Assembly: GCA_029168955.1 (NCBI GenBank)
Contig: JAPDOI010001945.1
Location: forward strand, 1-64,000
Direction: 5' to 3'
Length of the DNA stretch: 64,000 bases
Source of the DNA: Aplectana chamaeleonis
Taxonomy: Eukaryota; Nematoda; Chromadorea; Rhabditida; Cosmocercidae
Part shown: one piece after another, positions 22,201-37,200 of the stretch
Position numbering within the stretch: the stretch's first letter is position 1
How the letters are laid out: each line of letters begins with the position of its first letter
Made by a program: the position numbers and the translations under genes
Notes under the pieces: generated by a model
Seen by the model: the letters and a program-made list of their open reading frames with translations, nothing else
Databases searched by the model: none
What the model was told of the DNA's origin: nothing

Positions 22201-25200
22201 AAGTAATCGATTTTTTATTCGTGCCATGTCGGTAGCAACGAAATACAATCAGCACCACAGTTATAGCCTCCAACACTCAACATTTGCAGAAAAGAAAACT
22301 CCTTGAAATCACGACCCGGTCAACTGAGGCTATTGTTTTGCCACTATTGCTCCAAAAATATTGTGGTGCGCGCGAAGCGCGCACCAGATTTGGTTTTGAA
22401 CTGGCCACGCGCGGAACCGCTTTTTCGAAATCTAAGTTCAGAGTGAACCTAGAAATTAGCTCCAATTTGCATTGAAAAGAGCGCAAAAAGTTGGTAATAT
22501 CCCCCAAAACGGTTTGGAATGGTTTGCTGGTTTTCGAGAAAATTTGAAAAAACCGCTCGATTTTGGTGTTAATCTCCTTTTTTTCAGTTCGCGTTCATCA
22601 ATTTGTGGGTACACTTAAAATTGAGCTAGGAAGCTCATTTTTGGACAGGAGGCTGGACATGGATGCAGGTCGCTCCTATTGCAATTTGAACTTGATACAT
22701 CAACTTTGAAGGGTACCTCAAAATCGTGGGTTTACATACTAAATTAGCCGTGGAGCGCGAAAACTGCTGGGGCATGTTACGGCTGTGGAGAGCAGGGTAT
22801 GTGGGTGAATCTGCAGCCAATTAACATAGGTCATTATGGGTAAGTACTAAACTTGTCAGATTTCGTACTCATGACACGTCATCGATCGATAATCAATATT
22901 ATCGATTTTCACTCTTATTGCACGAAATGCGACGACGAGTGGTAATTGTTAATGGGTATGGATCTTTCGGTTTGGGAATTTTACTCATCAAACTTTATCG
23001 ACTAATACCAATCAATAATATCGATTTTTTGCTTGTTGCACAATTTGCCGCAATGAGTGTTGATTGTAGAGGGACTAACTAGGGAACCTCGCATGGTGTA
23101 CCCCCGGATCAGAAAGCTGATAGATGTTTTCTAGTCAACTCTAGCACGCCCTCTTCGAATCTGAACTCGGATTTCACTACAGTTATCTGCGAAAAAAGTT
23201 ATAGCCTGTCAAAGTTCGTATTTCCCGCCTTTTCTTCTATGAAAAACGCGCATTGGGGTTTGCGAAATTCGAAAACGGACCTCATGCTTGTGTTCAGCGC
23301 CCAAAGCTACCCCATTAAGCAAATTTAGGGTGAGGTCACATTTTCCAAACTTTGCACAGACTGATAACGTTTTGGACTTGTGCGGATTTCCGGTTGGGCG
23401 CTTATTTATACCTCTGAAAGCGTTACAAAAAAATGTTGCAGATTTCACTCAAAATCCTTCCAGGTGGGTTAATTGGGGCGCTGATCACAAATCTGGGATT
23501 TATTTGACGATTTTTCGAGCTTTTCCACTTGATTCGCCAAAGCTTCCCATCGGGGGGGGGGGATTTGATGATGAATCGCGACGTTTGCCGATTTCCGGAG
23601 TGCTACGATAGATAAGGCTCAAATTCTTGCTCTGGGGGTTATTTGCAGTGCTAAGCAAGATTATGTAATCCTTTTATCGAATTTTGATAATTTACGGTAG
23701 GTTAGGGTCGGTACACGGTAGCTTGGTCAAAGTCTCAGATTTGGCTCAAAAATTCCGTGTGGGTGTTATTTTGACGCCGAACACGAATTTGAGATCCATT
23801 TTTTTGATTTTCGGCAATTTAAGGTAGGTAAAGCCAGTTAAAAGGCATTATGTTTACGGTAACCTACAGTAACCATAATTCTAGCGACAAAGAGACAAAC
23901 AGACCACAAACAGGCGCCCTGAATAACCCCCAGTTGAAAGTTTTGAGCCGAATCCGAATTTTTTTAAACACCCTGAAAATTGGATGATTGGTACCCTTAC
24001 CTTTTCACGAAGCTTCAAAAACGCTTATAACTTCGTTCAAAGGTGTCCGTAGCAAAATCCGATGTCAGATTCGGAGACCGCGGAGCAGAATTGACCAAAA
24101 AACATTCATCATCTTTTAAATGGTGGGGACGGCCATGCGAGATTCCCTAGTGAGTACCTTGCTTGGGAAATTGTTCTCATCATGAAAAATCGAATATCTA
24201 TGATCAATAATATCGATTTTTCACCTGTTGCGCAAAATGCGGCGATGAGTGGGTTTTTTTAATGGTTGTGCGTCACAAGTTTCAGAAGTTGCACTCATAC
24301 GACAAAATCGCCTGTTAGATGTTTCATCTTTCCAAACTGGAAATCGTTGAGCAAAATTCATGTCAGAAAGGGAACCTTTGGGAAAAATATGTGAAATTTC
24401 TGAAAATTTAGCTTCCTGGCAAAAGTAACGATTTGGTAATGCTATTTATGAGTCGAAAAAGTTTCAAAAATATTTTGAAATATCGTAAAAAAATGATTTT
24501 GCGTAAAATAGCCTGAAGTAGTTAAATAGCTAGGAAATGAAGTGAAATAGCTAAAAATACGATTTGGCTGTCAATAATAAACAAACTAGCGATAAGTAAA
24601 GACAGAGTGATCAGATTTTACAACCTTCTTCGTTAAACTTATCAAAGCAAAATCAAGCGCGCAACGGAAACATTAAGCCATTTTCGAAATCTGTAATATG
24701 GGAACTAGCATAGGTCAAGCTAGGTTAACGCAACGCTCCATTCCACATCGCGCTTGATTTTGATTTGATAAGTTTAACGGAACAGCTTGTAAAATCTGAT
24801 CACTAAGTCTTTACTTATACCTAGTTTGTTTATTATTGACCGCCAAATCGTATTTTTATTTATTTCACTTCATTTCCTCGCTTTTTTACTACTTCAGGCT
24901 ATTTTACGCCAAATCATTTTTTACGATATTTCAAAATATTCTTAAAACTTTTTCGACTCATAAATAGCATTACCAAATCGTTACTTTTGCCAGGAAGCTA
25001 AATTTTCAGTAATTGTCTAATGTAAAGGTGTTATTTCGAGTGTTGTTTAGGAATCTGTGCTTGCTCGCGTCCTTTGTTTCTAGTTCGTAATGTTTTTTCT
25101 TTAGGTGTGTACTAGAGTGAGGACTTTTTAGAAATAGACCGAACGAACGAATTTCGAATAAATTCGTTCATTTTTTATTTCGAACGAACGAATTTCGAAT

Positions 25201-28200
25201 AAATTCGTTCATTTTTTATTCCGAACGAACGAATTTCGAATAAATTCGTTCATTTTTCATTCCGAACGAACGAATTTCGAATAAATTCGTTCATTTTTTA
25301 TTTCGAACGAACGAATTTCGAATAAATTCGTTCATTTTTTATTTCGAACGAACGAATTTCGAATAAATTCGTTCATTTTTTATTCCGAACGAACGAATTT
25401 CGAATAAATTCGTTCATTTTTCATTCCGAACGAACGAATTTCGAATAAATTCGTTCATTTTTCATTCCGAACGAACGAATTTCGAATAAATTCGTTCATT
25501 TTTTATTCCGAACGAACGAATTTCGAATAAATTCGTTCATTTTTCATTCCGAACGAACGAATTTCGAATAAATTCGTTCATTTTTTATTCCGAACGAACG
25601 AATTTCGAATAAATTCGTTCATTTTTTATTCCGAACGAACGAATTTCGAATAAATTCGTTCATTTTTTATTTCGAACGAACGAATATTCGAATGACGAAT
25701 AATTTAAGCATCCATAGCATTATCGCGCAACTGCGAAGTGAGCGGCACTAACAAGTTGAATTCTTCTTCTAGAGCTTTATTTCCACTTACAATTGGAATT
25801 AATAAGGCACGACTCATCTCTAGACCTGTACGGGCTACAACGCAAAGAATGCTACAAAATCAACTTTTCCTCTGTAGCTTAGCCTAAGGAGCTTATTCGA
25901 GGACCTTACTAATTTTGCCTGCTCCATAAGCCAGCGAGATTGGTGGAGCCGAGCTCCTAGTTATCTCCAGAGTGTGCTTTCGCCTCTATGGTTTAAAGGC
26001 AGTGTTCACGATAATCTTTAATTTTGAGATTATTCGCTATATCGATTAACTGGCCCCCGGGTGGATCTAAAGTGACGTAGAAATTGAGAAAAACGCAACA
26101 GAAGTACGCGAAATCCTTAAGTATCACCCCGCCTCTTAAGTATCTCAGGAATTGTTTGTTGTGACAATGAAATCTTTTGTGGACGCGTCGTTTGCAATTC
26201 TTTACTCTCTATTGCTCCGTTCCTTCCTTAGAGCCCTAACTGATTCTGCTTTGCATGAAATATTCTTCTATTTTCGATTGACACAGTTTTCCAACGGTGA
26301 CAACCACCATTAACATGTTTATCCAAATGTTTATGAAAGATTTTTTTTTAATGTTTTTTATGTTTTTTTGTGTTTATGAAAGAATAATGTCACTGAAATA
26401 CGACGTTTTAATGCGTTTCTCGCCATTTCATCGTAATTTTGGTAACACTTGGAGGCGAGCGCATTGTTTTATGTGAAAAACTCGCGGATGAAAATCATCG
26501 TGAACACTGCCTTTAAATGAGAGGCGCAGAGTTCTGCTAGAACCAACAACGGGGCTCGGCTCCACCGACCTGGCTGGCTTACTCTGAGAGAATCTTTTGC
26601 GCTAGTACCGTGATGCCCCCGTGATTCGCGTTCGTTCCGCGATAGTTACCCAATCGACTCATCCGTTTACATTCTCGTTCTCATACCGTGATAATACCGC
26701 GATCGTTGAGAGGTTTACCGCGCTAATACCGTGGTGCACTCGCGATCCGCGATGGTACCGTGATCGTCTCCCCCCGCTCCCGCGTTCTCATATTGTGCAG
26801 ATTTGTAAAGCAGCGCGAAATGCGGCGAGGGCAATACCTTATAGTTTCGTGTTGATCTGATAGGCAACACTCGCTCGGGTGAAACATCGAGAGGGCCTGG
26901 ATGCGGTACCATCAGAAGGCTGGAGGAATCTCGCGATCGTTCCGCGATAGTTCCAAGCTCGGTTCGTCGCGGATCCGCGATGTAACGCCCCGAATACGTC
27001 AATGTATAGACGCGATTCGCCCTCAGGTTGAAACTGGTAGGATCTCGCAATTGTTCCGTGATAGGCCCAGGCTCGACTCCTCGCGGTTTTGCTATAGAGC
27101 ATCGTGGGAGCATCGATGAACGAACGCGGTACACTCTCGGTTTGAGACTGGCAGAATTTCGCGATCATTGCGCGATAGCCCCATGCTAGAATCCTCTCGG
27201 CTCCTACCAGAAACCGGAGATTCTATCCGTGAACGATCGCGGGGGACCCTCTCAGAGTATGGAGCGAGCCAAGTTAGGAATCCGAAATATCATTCGACGC
27301 AGAATTTTACGCAGATTTCAAAAACAACCCTCACCAGGTTAAAGAGTTATAGGCGAAAAACCGGCGTTTCGGGAAATGAAATAGGCTGAAGGATCGAGAA
27401 TAGTTTTCCAAACTGGAAGCACAAGTTGACGCAGAATTCTATCTCCAAGCACAAAAAAGTTATGGACGAAAAACCGGCAGTGACACCCACACAATCTTGA
27501 AAATGACTTGCATGAATGTTGGGTGACTTTCATTCTTTTTCGAGGCGCGTACTGGGGGGAGATCGGAGTACGGGGCGGAGTTTATTGCTCCGTCGGCCAA
27601 TCGACAGACGCCTCTCCACCACTTAAGACGTGGGTGATTGGTCAACGGAGGGATAAACCCCACCCCCACGTATTCCCATCTCCTCCTGTGCCTCGGGGCG
27701 TTTCACCGGTTTTCCCAATGATGGAGGTTCCCCCTTCACCTGCCCAGAGGTGAGGGTTGGTGGAGTACATGGCTCCACCCAACGAGCTATGGTTGGTGTT
27801 ATCATTGCCCAGCGGCATGGACAAATGGGAGTGGCCAAGTGCGATTGCCATATGGCTCCCCCTGTGAGAACCGCCCTAGTAGCCTCATTAGACGGTGTGG
27901 GGAAAAATTTAGTTCTTGCGTTCGGGAAAATGGAACAATGGAGTAATGAAGAGACTGACATCAGTCTTGAAAGGTATGTCGATTCCTTTATACATTAGAG
28001 CTGTTTTTCATATTTTTTGTTAAATCAGCTCGGGTATTCAAATGCGAATAACGTTCGAATATTCACCTCTGCGAATAATCTAATTCGAATAATATTCGAA
28101 TATTCACCTTTCCCGAATAGTCGAATTCGAATAATATTCGAATATTCACCTTTCCCGAATAGTCGAATTCGAATAATATTCGAATATTCACCTTTCCCGA

Positions 28201-31200
28201 ATAGTCGAATTCGAATAATATTCGAATATTCACCTTTCCCGAATAGTCGAATTCGAATAATATTCGAATATTCACCTTTCCCGAATAGTCGAATTCGAAT
28301 AATATTCGAATATTCACCTTTCCCGAATAGTCGAATTCGAATAATATTCGAATATTCACCTTTCCCGAATAGTCGAATTCGAATAATGTTCGAATTTTCA
28401 CCTTTTGCGAATAGTCGAATTCGAATAATGTTCGAATATTCACACTTTTCGAATATTCGAATGTTCGAATAAAAATTCGTTCGAAAAATTCGAATATTTA
28501 TTCGAACTCGAATATTCGGTCCTCACTCTAGTGTGTACCTTTGCGCGAAAAACAAAATCGGTGATCTGCTGCAGTAGCGGTTGCGGTTTCAGACGGATAA
28601 AACCAGATTTAAAGGCAGTGTTCACGATAAAAAAACCGCATTCTAGCCTTCTGTTTTCGAGTAAGCAAGTTTTCGAAGTAGTGGACAATAGAGTGTTGGA
28701 ACGAATAATTTTTTTTGAATATTCGAATAAACGAATAATTCGAATAATCCACTTCTTTGAATATTCGAATATTCGAATTATTCGAATAAACGAATATTTG
28801 GGCAACACTCTATTGCGTATTATCCCATTCGACCAACTCAGGCAAACCGGGGCGTCGACAACAGGGGTGGTAGTAAATGGTGTGTTAACCGCGAATAAAC
28901 CGCCACCTCCAAGCCGCCAACATACCGCGAATTAAATGCAGTAGAGCCGCCAAATTAACACGTATTAACCGCCACCTCCTGGCCGGCTACGAACCGCGAA
29001 ATAGGTGCCACGGTTTGTTGCCGGTTTAACGAAAGCTGCCCTCTGCTTACACATACATTATGCGTGACCTTCGTCCGCATAAGTATTTTCTACACTTGGA
29101 CACGAACGACGTTTACGGTGGAAAGACGAGGGATCGGAAAGATTATACAAGTGATGCTGTTTATTTTATTCATTAGGAAGAGCTTTTAAAAGGAACTTCG
29201 TAATATTTTGCTTGTTCGAAACACGATCAAAATGCAATTTTTAAAATTTTCCTTGTAAATCCTAATTCTCGTAATTTTTTGTGAGCTCCGTGAGTTTTCA
29301 GGACCACTCTCGAAAAGACATGTTAGATTAATCATTAGCCTCAATCAATCAATTGCGTGTGATCTGACAAAAGTTTGCATTTGTAGTAACTTTGTTAACT
29401 TTTTTTTGATATTTTCAAACAAAAGTTTTTTTGAAAAACAAAAAATTTATCGGAAGTAAATTTCGAATGAACGAAAATTTGAGAATTTCTGGATGAATTA
29501 TTTACAAGGTGTTCTTGAAAAGGTAACGCTAGGTGCGAGAAAGACATTCCGCAACTCGTCGAGTAATGCATAAATTCAAAGAATGTCCTGCATTCAACTG
29601 AAATGGATAGTTAAAAACCTACAAGAATGATGATAAACTAGATAGTCTATTTTCGTTCTTGAAAAAGAATTCTATTGTTTTTTTGGAAGTGTGCAACTCA
29701 AGTCTGGCGTCCGAGATTGGGGTAATGGTGTGGTTTCGGTCTTTGATGCAGTTGAATTTGTGAAGTGTTTGTCGTCTTCTCAAAATGAAACTAATCCCCG
29801 CCCGCAGTTAGTGCTGAAAATATATAGAAACACTGTTACACACTCATATGCGCATCGTTTAAGGAAAAGATTTTGTACACATATTTCAAGGTAAGAATTT
29901 GAAACACTTCGAGTGGCTCTACCAATGCACCAAAGCAACTGCGTCGCGGACCCTCAAAAAAAATAAGAGGCCACGATGGCACTGATCTGGCAATGAAAGA
30001 GGAGTATTCGAATCTTGCAGAAAAAAGAGAACAAATACAGTTGGTTTTAGAAATAAGTTCGCATTTCTTTCCCACAAAACGCGCCCGATACGCCCCGACT
30101 AACGCTGATTAATCATTACTAAAGCATCAAATCACTTGAAAATCAGTGGCTTGGAAAATTTTCACTTTTTTGCACGAAAAAAGTTGTGGAAACCCCTTCG
30201 AAACGCGAGCAAACAAATAATTTACTACATACTCCTCATAGCCTATGCTATGCAATGAATTATGAAAATGAAACTAACCTGATAATAGCAAAGCGAATGA
30301 ATTCCGGAAGAAAATAAACAAAAGCGGGAGAAGTGTCGGCGCTCGAAAAAAAATTAACAGCTGATTGGGAGGGATTGATTAGTGCCACCAAAGAAGACGG
30401 CCAACGTGTTTCAGCAATGATCCTTGCTTTGCTTTTGATCCCTCATCGCCCGTTTCCCTGGCGGAAGCCGTTAAAAGACTATCCCTTGGAACACCTTTCA
30501 GTTTTAAAGATAGGCTGACGTCCTGAATCAAAATGGCTAACCGTGCTATAAAACTTCCTTAACCCTCTGCATTAATTAAACTCGTACTTGCCCTCAGTAT
30601 AGATGGTCAAAACTGTTCCTACTGTATCTTGCTAACCGCATCCAAAAACTCCTCGGGAGGAGTTTTTCGTTAACTGCCAGTTCCTTCTCGCATTTCAGCA
30701 CTATTTCCGTGCTGTCTGCGAGAGTGTGTTAAACGCGAACTTACCGCGAGGATGCCACATGGCGGAATTTTAGAGAAAAAACAGACCTGAAAACGTTTTG
30801 AAAAGGCTATTTTTCGTAACAAAGGTTACAATTGTCGCTTTTTTCGAGGCGTTTTCATTGGAAGTGTATAAGAGGCCTACCACTGGGGGATGTTAGGGTG
30901 AAACTAGAGCGAGTTCTCTCTTAACTATCAAGAGTTATCATTACAATCTGGTGTGGTTAAACTCGCGTTTAACGCGAATTTAACTCCTGTTAACTCGCGT
31001 TTAACACACCCAATTACTACCACCCCAGGTTGGTAAGTTGTCGTCTCATAAACTGCACCCTCTTGATAACTCAAATCTTTTGTCAGCCTGAGAATTCAGG
31101 TGAAGTCCACCAGGAAAGTGGACGAATAGCATCACCTTGAACCAGTTCCATAAAAATACGCATGAAAATGATACAATGTGGCCGTTTTTGCGAGACACTT

Positions 31201-34200
31201 TCATGTTCCTCAAGTGTTGCTATACTTCTCCGTCGCTCGAAATTTAAACTTTTCTCTATAATTAAAGGTAAAATGGGCACTTCTAGCGTTTTGACAAAAT
31301 CCTACGAGCAGTTTAATATATTGTACATACTTGCTATAACTATAAATTTTTGAGGTACTGAAGAATTGTGAGAAATTAGGAGTCATTAGGCTAAGATGTT
31401 TGAAATGTAAAATCAGGGCGAAATGGAGTGCGATCTTGTCGAATATTGAAATTATTCATGCTGAATATTCGAATATTCGAATAAACGAATATTCCACTTC
31501 TTTGAATATTCAAATATTCGAATTATTCGAATATTATTCGAATAAACGAATATTCGGGCAACACTCTAGTGGACAATAGGGAGAAGCCCCAATGAAACTC
31601 TCGAATATCGGAGAAAACTGTTTAAGAACTTATTAAACATTTATTTACACCTGTTGTTGTGTTGTGTGCACCGCGGACAAAACGTCAAACCAAACGTCGC
31701 AAATTTCTTGAGCTTCGAAATTCTTAGGTGAGTGATCTCTTTGCTTTCTGTTTCCTGTACCAAAAACTTTCAAAGAATGCGATGGGTCAATACATATGCT
31801 TGGATGTTAGAATCTTTCGCGACAAAGAGTATTCAAAATTTTGGCCTCTGTTCCACTGATGGAAGGAACGCAGCACAACTGTAACATGACGTGGGCGGGG
31901 TGATCCAATGTGCTGGCTAGATCACGAGATTTTCACCCACTTCCTGGCCGTTTTCCGTCGTACTTCGCTACTTACAATACCCGAGCTAAGTTTGGTAAAA
32001 ACGGGGAGCATTTGCCAAATTTGGCAAAAAAACGTCCAATGCGTGTAAATTTTTTGGACGAAGAGGTTTTTGGATTCTGAGAATGCTATCATGTTTACAT
32101 CTCAAATTCCTACATAATAATGTACATTGTGAACCGAAGTTCCCCAAAATCGCTTTGTTTTTGAGTAACATTGTTTTTGCGGTCGTTTCACAAAAACGTC
32201 GCGCGCGGCAAAGTGCGGCGAAACTTCGAGTAGTATTTGTTATAGTTGTGCTTTTTGACTAAACGGACCGAATGAATGAATGAATATATTCGACTTCAAA
32301 TATTTCGAATAAACGAATGAACGAATAAATTCGACTTCAAATTTTTTGAATAAACGAATGAATGAATATATTCGACTTTAAATTTTTCGAATAAACGAAT
32401 GAATGAATATATTCGACTTTAAATTTTTCGAATAAACGAATGAATGAATATATTCGACTTCAAAATTTTCGAATGAACGAATGAATGAATATACTCGATT
32501 CTCTATTTCGAATGAATGAATATCGAAAATCGAATAATTTCGAATAAATGAATTAATTTAACTACGGGCCAACCGAATTCAGAGTTTTGCGACGCTACTG
32601 ATTTGAAGAGGCAGTTTTTAAGAATGTCATCGAAAGCTTTTGAACTGCTCAATATTTTCAATATTCTCAGGCAGGGTTCATGAGTGGCGGCACGCAAAAT
32701 CGATACGCATCGTTTCTACACTAGCAGCTGTCTTATGCCACCCGCAGCGGTTCTATTCATACAACGCCAACGCGTCACGAGCGGGCGTTTCGTTAGACCC
32801 CGTTCAGAGTTCATTCGCGTCACGACGCGATGTTATAATCAGCCTACATCTCGATCACGCTACGTCGCGTCGCGTCTTCGCTGGGTGTCCACAGTGAAGA
32901 GGCGCGATACATTCGAAATGACGCGCTTTTTCCTAGAACGATAGCGGTCGTATAGCGAGATGGGAGTTGTTCGGCCCGCCACGCGCCAGCGATTCCATCA
33001 GTGCTACTGTCTGAGTTGGGGATAGTGTTCGCGGAATTTCCGGATTAGGCGTGATTTCTAGCTTTTTTTCGCTTTTCGTGAATTTGTTACTTCGGCATTT
33101 TCTGCCCTACCGAGTATGAGCCGCAAAACTTGCTGCTATTTGATATTTACTCCACCCCTTTGAGTATTACTCATTTTGTCACCAATTCGTTTTTATTTCG
33201 TTTCCAAAAATCGATAAAAAAGAACAAAATCCAAATTAGCCATCGTCGACAGTCATAGAAGCACCTTGTCAAAGGTTGGGAAAAAACATACAAATCTCGC
33301 TCTATTGAGAATTCCCGTGCTTATTTTGATCTAGTGCATATGTCGTGGTTCAATTGCCCTATCAATTTTCGCGGCTTTAGCTTTGGCTGCTAAAAAATGC
33401 TCAGTCGGTACCCTGGATCTCCATCAAATTTCAGGTTCAACTTTGAAAACCGCAAAGTTTTGCTGAAAACCAAAAAAAGCGTTGGATAGAAGACGATTTA
33501 CACTTTCGACCAGTATTGCCCTTACCAGAAGAAAATTCCGGTCCGCAATTGTAGACAAACGCTGTTGCAGCACGTAATGTGATGAAGTCGTGCTGGGACG
33601 AAAGTTGATCGTGCCGGGACTACGTGGTCCCACCAGTATTGTCATCGTGTCGCGTGCTGCCATAGAGATTCGCTCGGATGAAGGCACTTTTTCAAATACT
33701 CGTCGAAAACAGATTTATTTTGAAACACATATCATCACTGGGAAGTTGAGGCGTTTCTATGTTTAATGAGGTTTGAGGCTGTGTTTGAGCTCATTACTCA
33801 TCAGTTACGAATTACGATTAACGAGTTACGAGAATTTGAAAATTACGATTTACGCAATTCAAAAATTCAGTTACGCACAGCCCTGACTCACACTAGTGCT
33901 GATGCACTAGCCCTTCGAAAAATATCTGTGTAAGATCCGGTAATGGCTGTGTTAGATTATTCGAATATATTCGAAGATCGAATACGTTCTAATAATTGTC
34001 AGTGTCGATAGTCGATTTCGAATAATAATCGAATATGAGGTTTTTTCGATAGTCGATTTCCAATAATGATCGAATATCTGTTTTTTTCGATAGTCGATTT
34101 CGAATAATGATCGAATATCTGTTTTTTTTTCGATAGTCGATTTCGAATAATAATCGAAAATCGGGATTTTTCGATTACTCGATAATCGAATAAATAATCG

Positions 34201-37200
34201 AAAATCACGGGTGACTGGTCGGTCACCCGGGGGGGATGTCTAGGGTGCGTGACCGAACCACTCCAGGCTAATCTTTATTCAGTTGAGAGTGGTGAATTCT
34301 CACCAGCTCTCTTTCCACAAGAAAAAACGATCCGAAGCCGATCCAATAATGAGCTCTCGCTCGTCTTATATAAGGTTGTGGGCGGGGTCCAAATACATCG
34401 TGCGAGTGAATCGATGGTGATAGGCGAGAGAGTCTGTGAATTAGGAGCGCGCAGTAGCGCATGACGAAATAAACAAGGCCAATCGGCCAGCTCGATCAAC
34501 TTACAAGGATATTGATCGACAGAAACAATATAGAGGAGAACTCAATATAAAGGAGAACTAACTTAAAGAAGGTAAGGATAGAGTATAAATACAATACTAT
34601 CAAACTAATACATATTAACAGTGAAATTACAAGACTACTACAAGATATGTACATAAACACTGCATATCTTAACATGCCCCCTCTTGGGGATGAGTCGTCC
34701 CGACTCATAAACAGCATTAAAAACAATGTATATACAGTGTGGGATCTTCTAGATCAATGGCAGCGAGAAGACTGAGCGGCAATCCATTGACGAGCGAACA
34801 TCTCTTGATCCACAGTCCGTGTATTTGAGTTTCGGCGGTCGTCGGTGAACATATCGTGCATCGTCAGGATGGCGAAACCTCGTATCATCTGAACGTCGGT
34901 GCATCTTCATGTCCTTGATCACGGGATTCGGCTTGATGATGTCCTGTTCCCTCTTTACGTCGGTGATCACGTGCTGTTGACGCTGCTCCTTGCAGGTCTT
35001 CCATCCAGGGCAGACGTCAGGTACCGTTAGACGCGTTCTGCTCGCACGCCTTCGACGGTGCCTCCGCCTTCTCTTGCTCTGAGCAGGTCCTGGAGGTCTC
35101 TCTACCTCCTCACTGCGTTGCGGCAGGACCGGACCACCTATGCTGACCTTGCGGTCTACATGACTCAAAACACGGCGCTGACGTGCCACCCCCTCCTTTT
35201 CCCGATGCTTTGCTCCTGCAAATGCATGAAAAGTGGTAGGCTTGCTGTCACCATCCACGTCGCCAATCGCCTTGATTGGGACGTCAACCTCAGTCACGGA
35301 AGTTTCCTCAGTCTGAGAGCGTCCACGCCTACCAGGTGCAGCCTTAGTTTTCTGGCTCTTCAGACATACCTTCTTCAAGCTACAATAGCGTCCGCTGCTT
35401 CTGAATCACAGTTCCAGTCGTTTAACCACGCCCTGAACGTGTGTTCTGCCCAGTCGTCTGTTTCCTGACTACTGCTTGCAGCTCCGTAGCCCTTGAATGT
35501 TTCCTGTTCTCTACAGTTCTTCCGAACATGACCGAGCTTGGAACAATTGAAACATCTGACAAACGACTTTCCCATTCTCCCACTTGAGGTAGTACTGCGA
35601 TGACCTTGGACGACTGCCTCCTCGTTGGTGATCCTGCAGCAGATACTCTACCGTACGCCTTCTGACTGAAATTGAAACCCAATTTCTGCAGTGTGTTGGT
35701 ACCCAATACAAGTGTTCCGTCTCCTCCAGCCATGACGAACAGTGCAACTCTTTGCCTGCTGATTTCGCAGACCTGCACCGTCAGCCGAACAGCTCCTTTG
35801 AACGTCATCTTGTTACCAGAGGCATCGTACACTGGCTTCTGCTGGTCGAGAGGAAGCTCCTCTATATCAGCGTCCAAGTCAAAGCCTGCATCTTGGGCAG
35901 CCAAGAACATGTCCAACGGGATTATGCTGACTTGAGACCCTGTATCCAGTAGAGCCTTACGGGACAGTCCAAGCAGATGGACGTCAACTAACATTTGCTC
36001 ACCCACGAGCTCTGTTTGTCTCTTTCCCGTTCCTACTGCTCCACATATCCACTTGCTCAGAGACGAAGTGAATATCCTGGGTGTATCAGCTTCCACCGTT
36101 GATTCCGTTGACTCCTGCATAGGGGCTTCCTGCTTCACAGCTCTGCAATCTCGTCTGAGATGGCCCGTCTTGTTGCAGTTGAAGCACCTGATGCGGGCTC
36201 ACGCTTGTCAACGCTGGATTTTGCGTCTCCTTGGTGAACAACCGTTCTAGAGCTGGAAGTTTTCGCAGCCGCGGAATCTCCACTCCGAATCGGTGCACCT
36301 ATTGTGCCGTCTGAGGGTGGGAGCACCACAGCTGCAACTGCTCTGCTCCTCTCACGGCGTTGTGCTATGGCTTTGACCATCTCATACGCTGTACCCTTCG
36401 GGGCTATTTCCATTGTCGTGAAGAGTTGTAAATACTCTGGCCATTCTGAAAGCTGACTCACAAGCTCTGCCGCTCTCGTACGAGACAACTCCTCTTCGCT
36501 TGCATCCGGATACGCCTTCCTTGTGAGCTTTTCCAGCTCTAGGCAGTACCGAGTGACATCTGTCGACTTCGACAAGCGTTTCAGATCCATGTACGCCTTT
36601 ACCTGAGTTGCAGAATCATGCGTTTCAAGCTTGTTCCGGAGACAATCTACCAGTGTCTCGAAATCTGCCTGTTTGACGTAATCCGGTAACGCCTCTGCTA
36701 CCGCTTTTGGGTAACCACCCAGTTTCGACATCAGGAGGTGCACCAGAAGATCATTCTTCAACCCCAAATGCTGGTATTTCATCCTGAATCGCAGAATGAA
36801 ATCACCAAAATTTCTGCCTTCGGGATCACGAAACACCTCTACGTCTGGCAAGGTCATTGCGGCGATCATAGCCCCAATGTTGTCTGACATAGACAACCTT
36901 CCTGGGGAGAGGCACCGGCTCGACCTCGATGAGCTCGGTTCCCTCGTCTGCTGCCCGATGCCGGTTGACAACGGTACGGTTCTCCGGCAATAGTGCTCTG
37001 CGTTCAGAGGCTTACCCTGTGCCGCCTGCTCCGGATAGAGGGTTCCGTAGTAATTCTGCATCTCGACGTCTTCGAGATACGGTTGCTCAGACCTGATCTG
37101 TGCCTTCGCCTGCACATTACGGCCTGGAGGTTCGTTCTGAAATGAGTTCAACTCACTACGACTATGCGCTCCGAGTTGCTGTTGTATACTCTTCAGATCT

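Larger units (their letters stand above)
25113..28530. mobile_element. hAT-like non-autonomous element 1, 8-bp TSD
   Basis: Ends TAGAGTGAGGAC and GTCCTCACTCTA, flanked by GTGTGTAC at 25105-25112 and 28531-28538. It carries a tandem array next to each end (25138-25684 and 28080-28440), a nested TTAA MITE, a CGCGAT-rich block and no transposase. The TSD fits the nTnnnnAn preference described for Ac-type hAT elements. Interior 27530-27960 is GC-richer and of unknown origin. Confidence 0.85.

Noticed and set aside
22024..22248. Small exon between the last helix and C2 (with donor-like AAG|GTATAC at about 22160)
   Set aside because: It does not resemble the ADCY9-branch juxtamembrane helix. The exon at 42573-42641 fits in sequence and phase.
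28017..28472. Open frames on both strands with a 14-residue repeat
   Set aside because: The 42-bp tandem array keeps all phases open; this is a repeat artefact.
35058..35468. Plus-strand frames within the LTR element
   Set aside because: Shadows of the gag/protease frames on the other strand.
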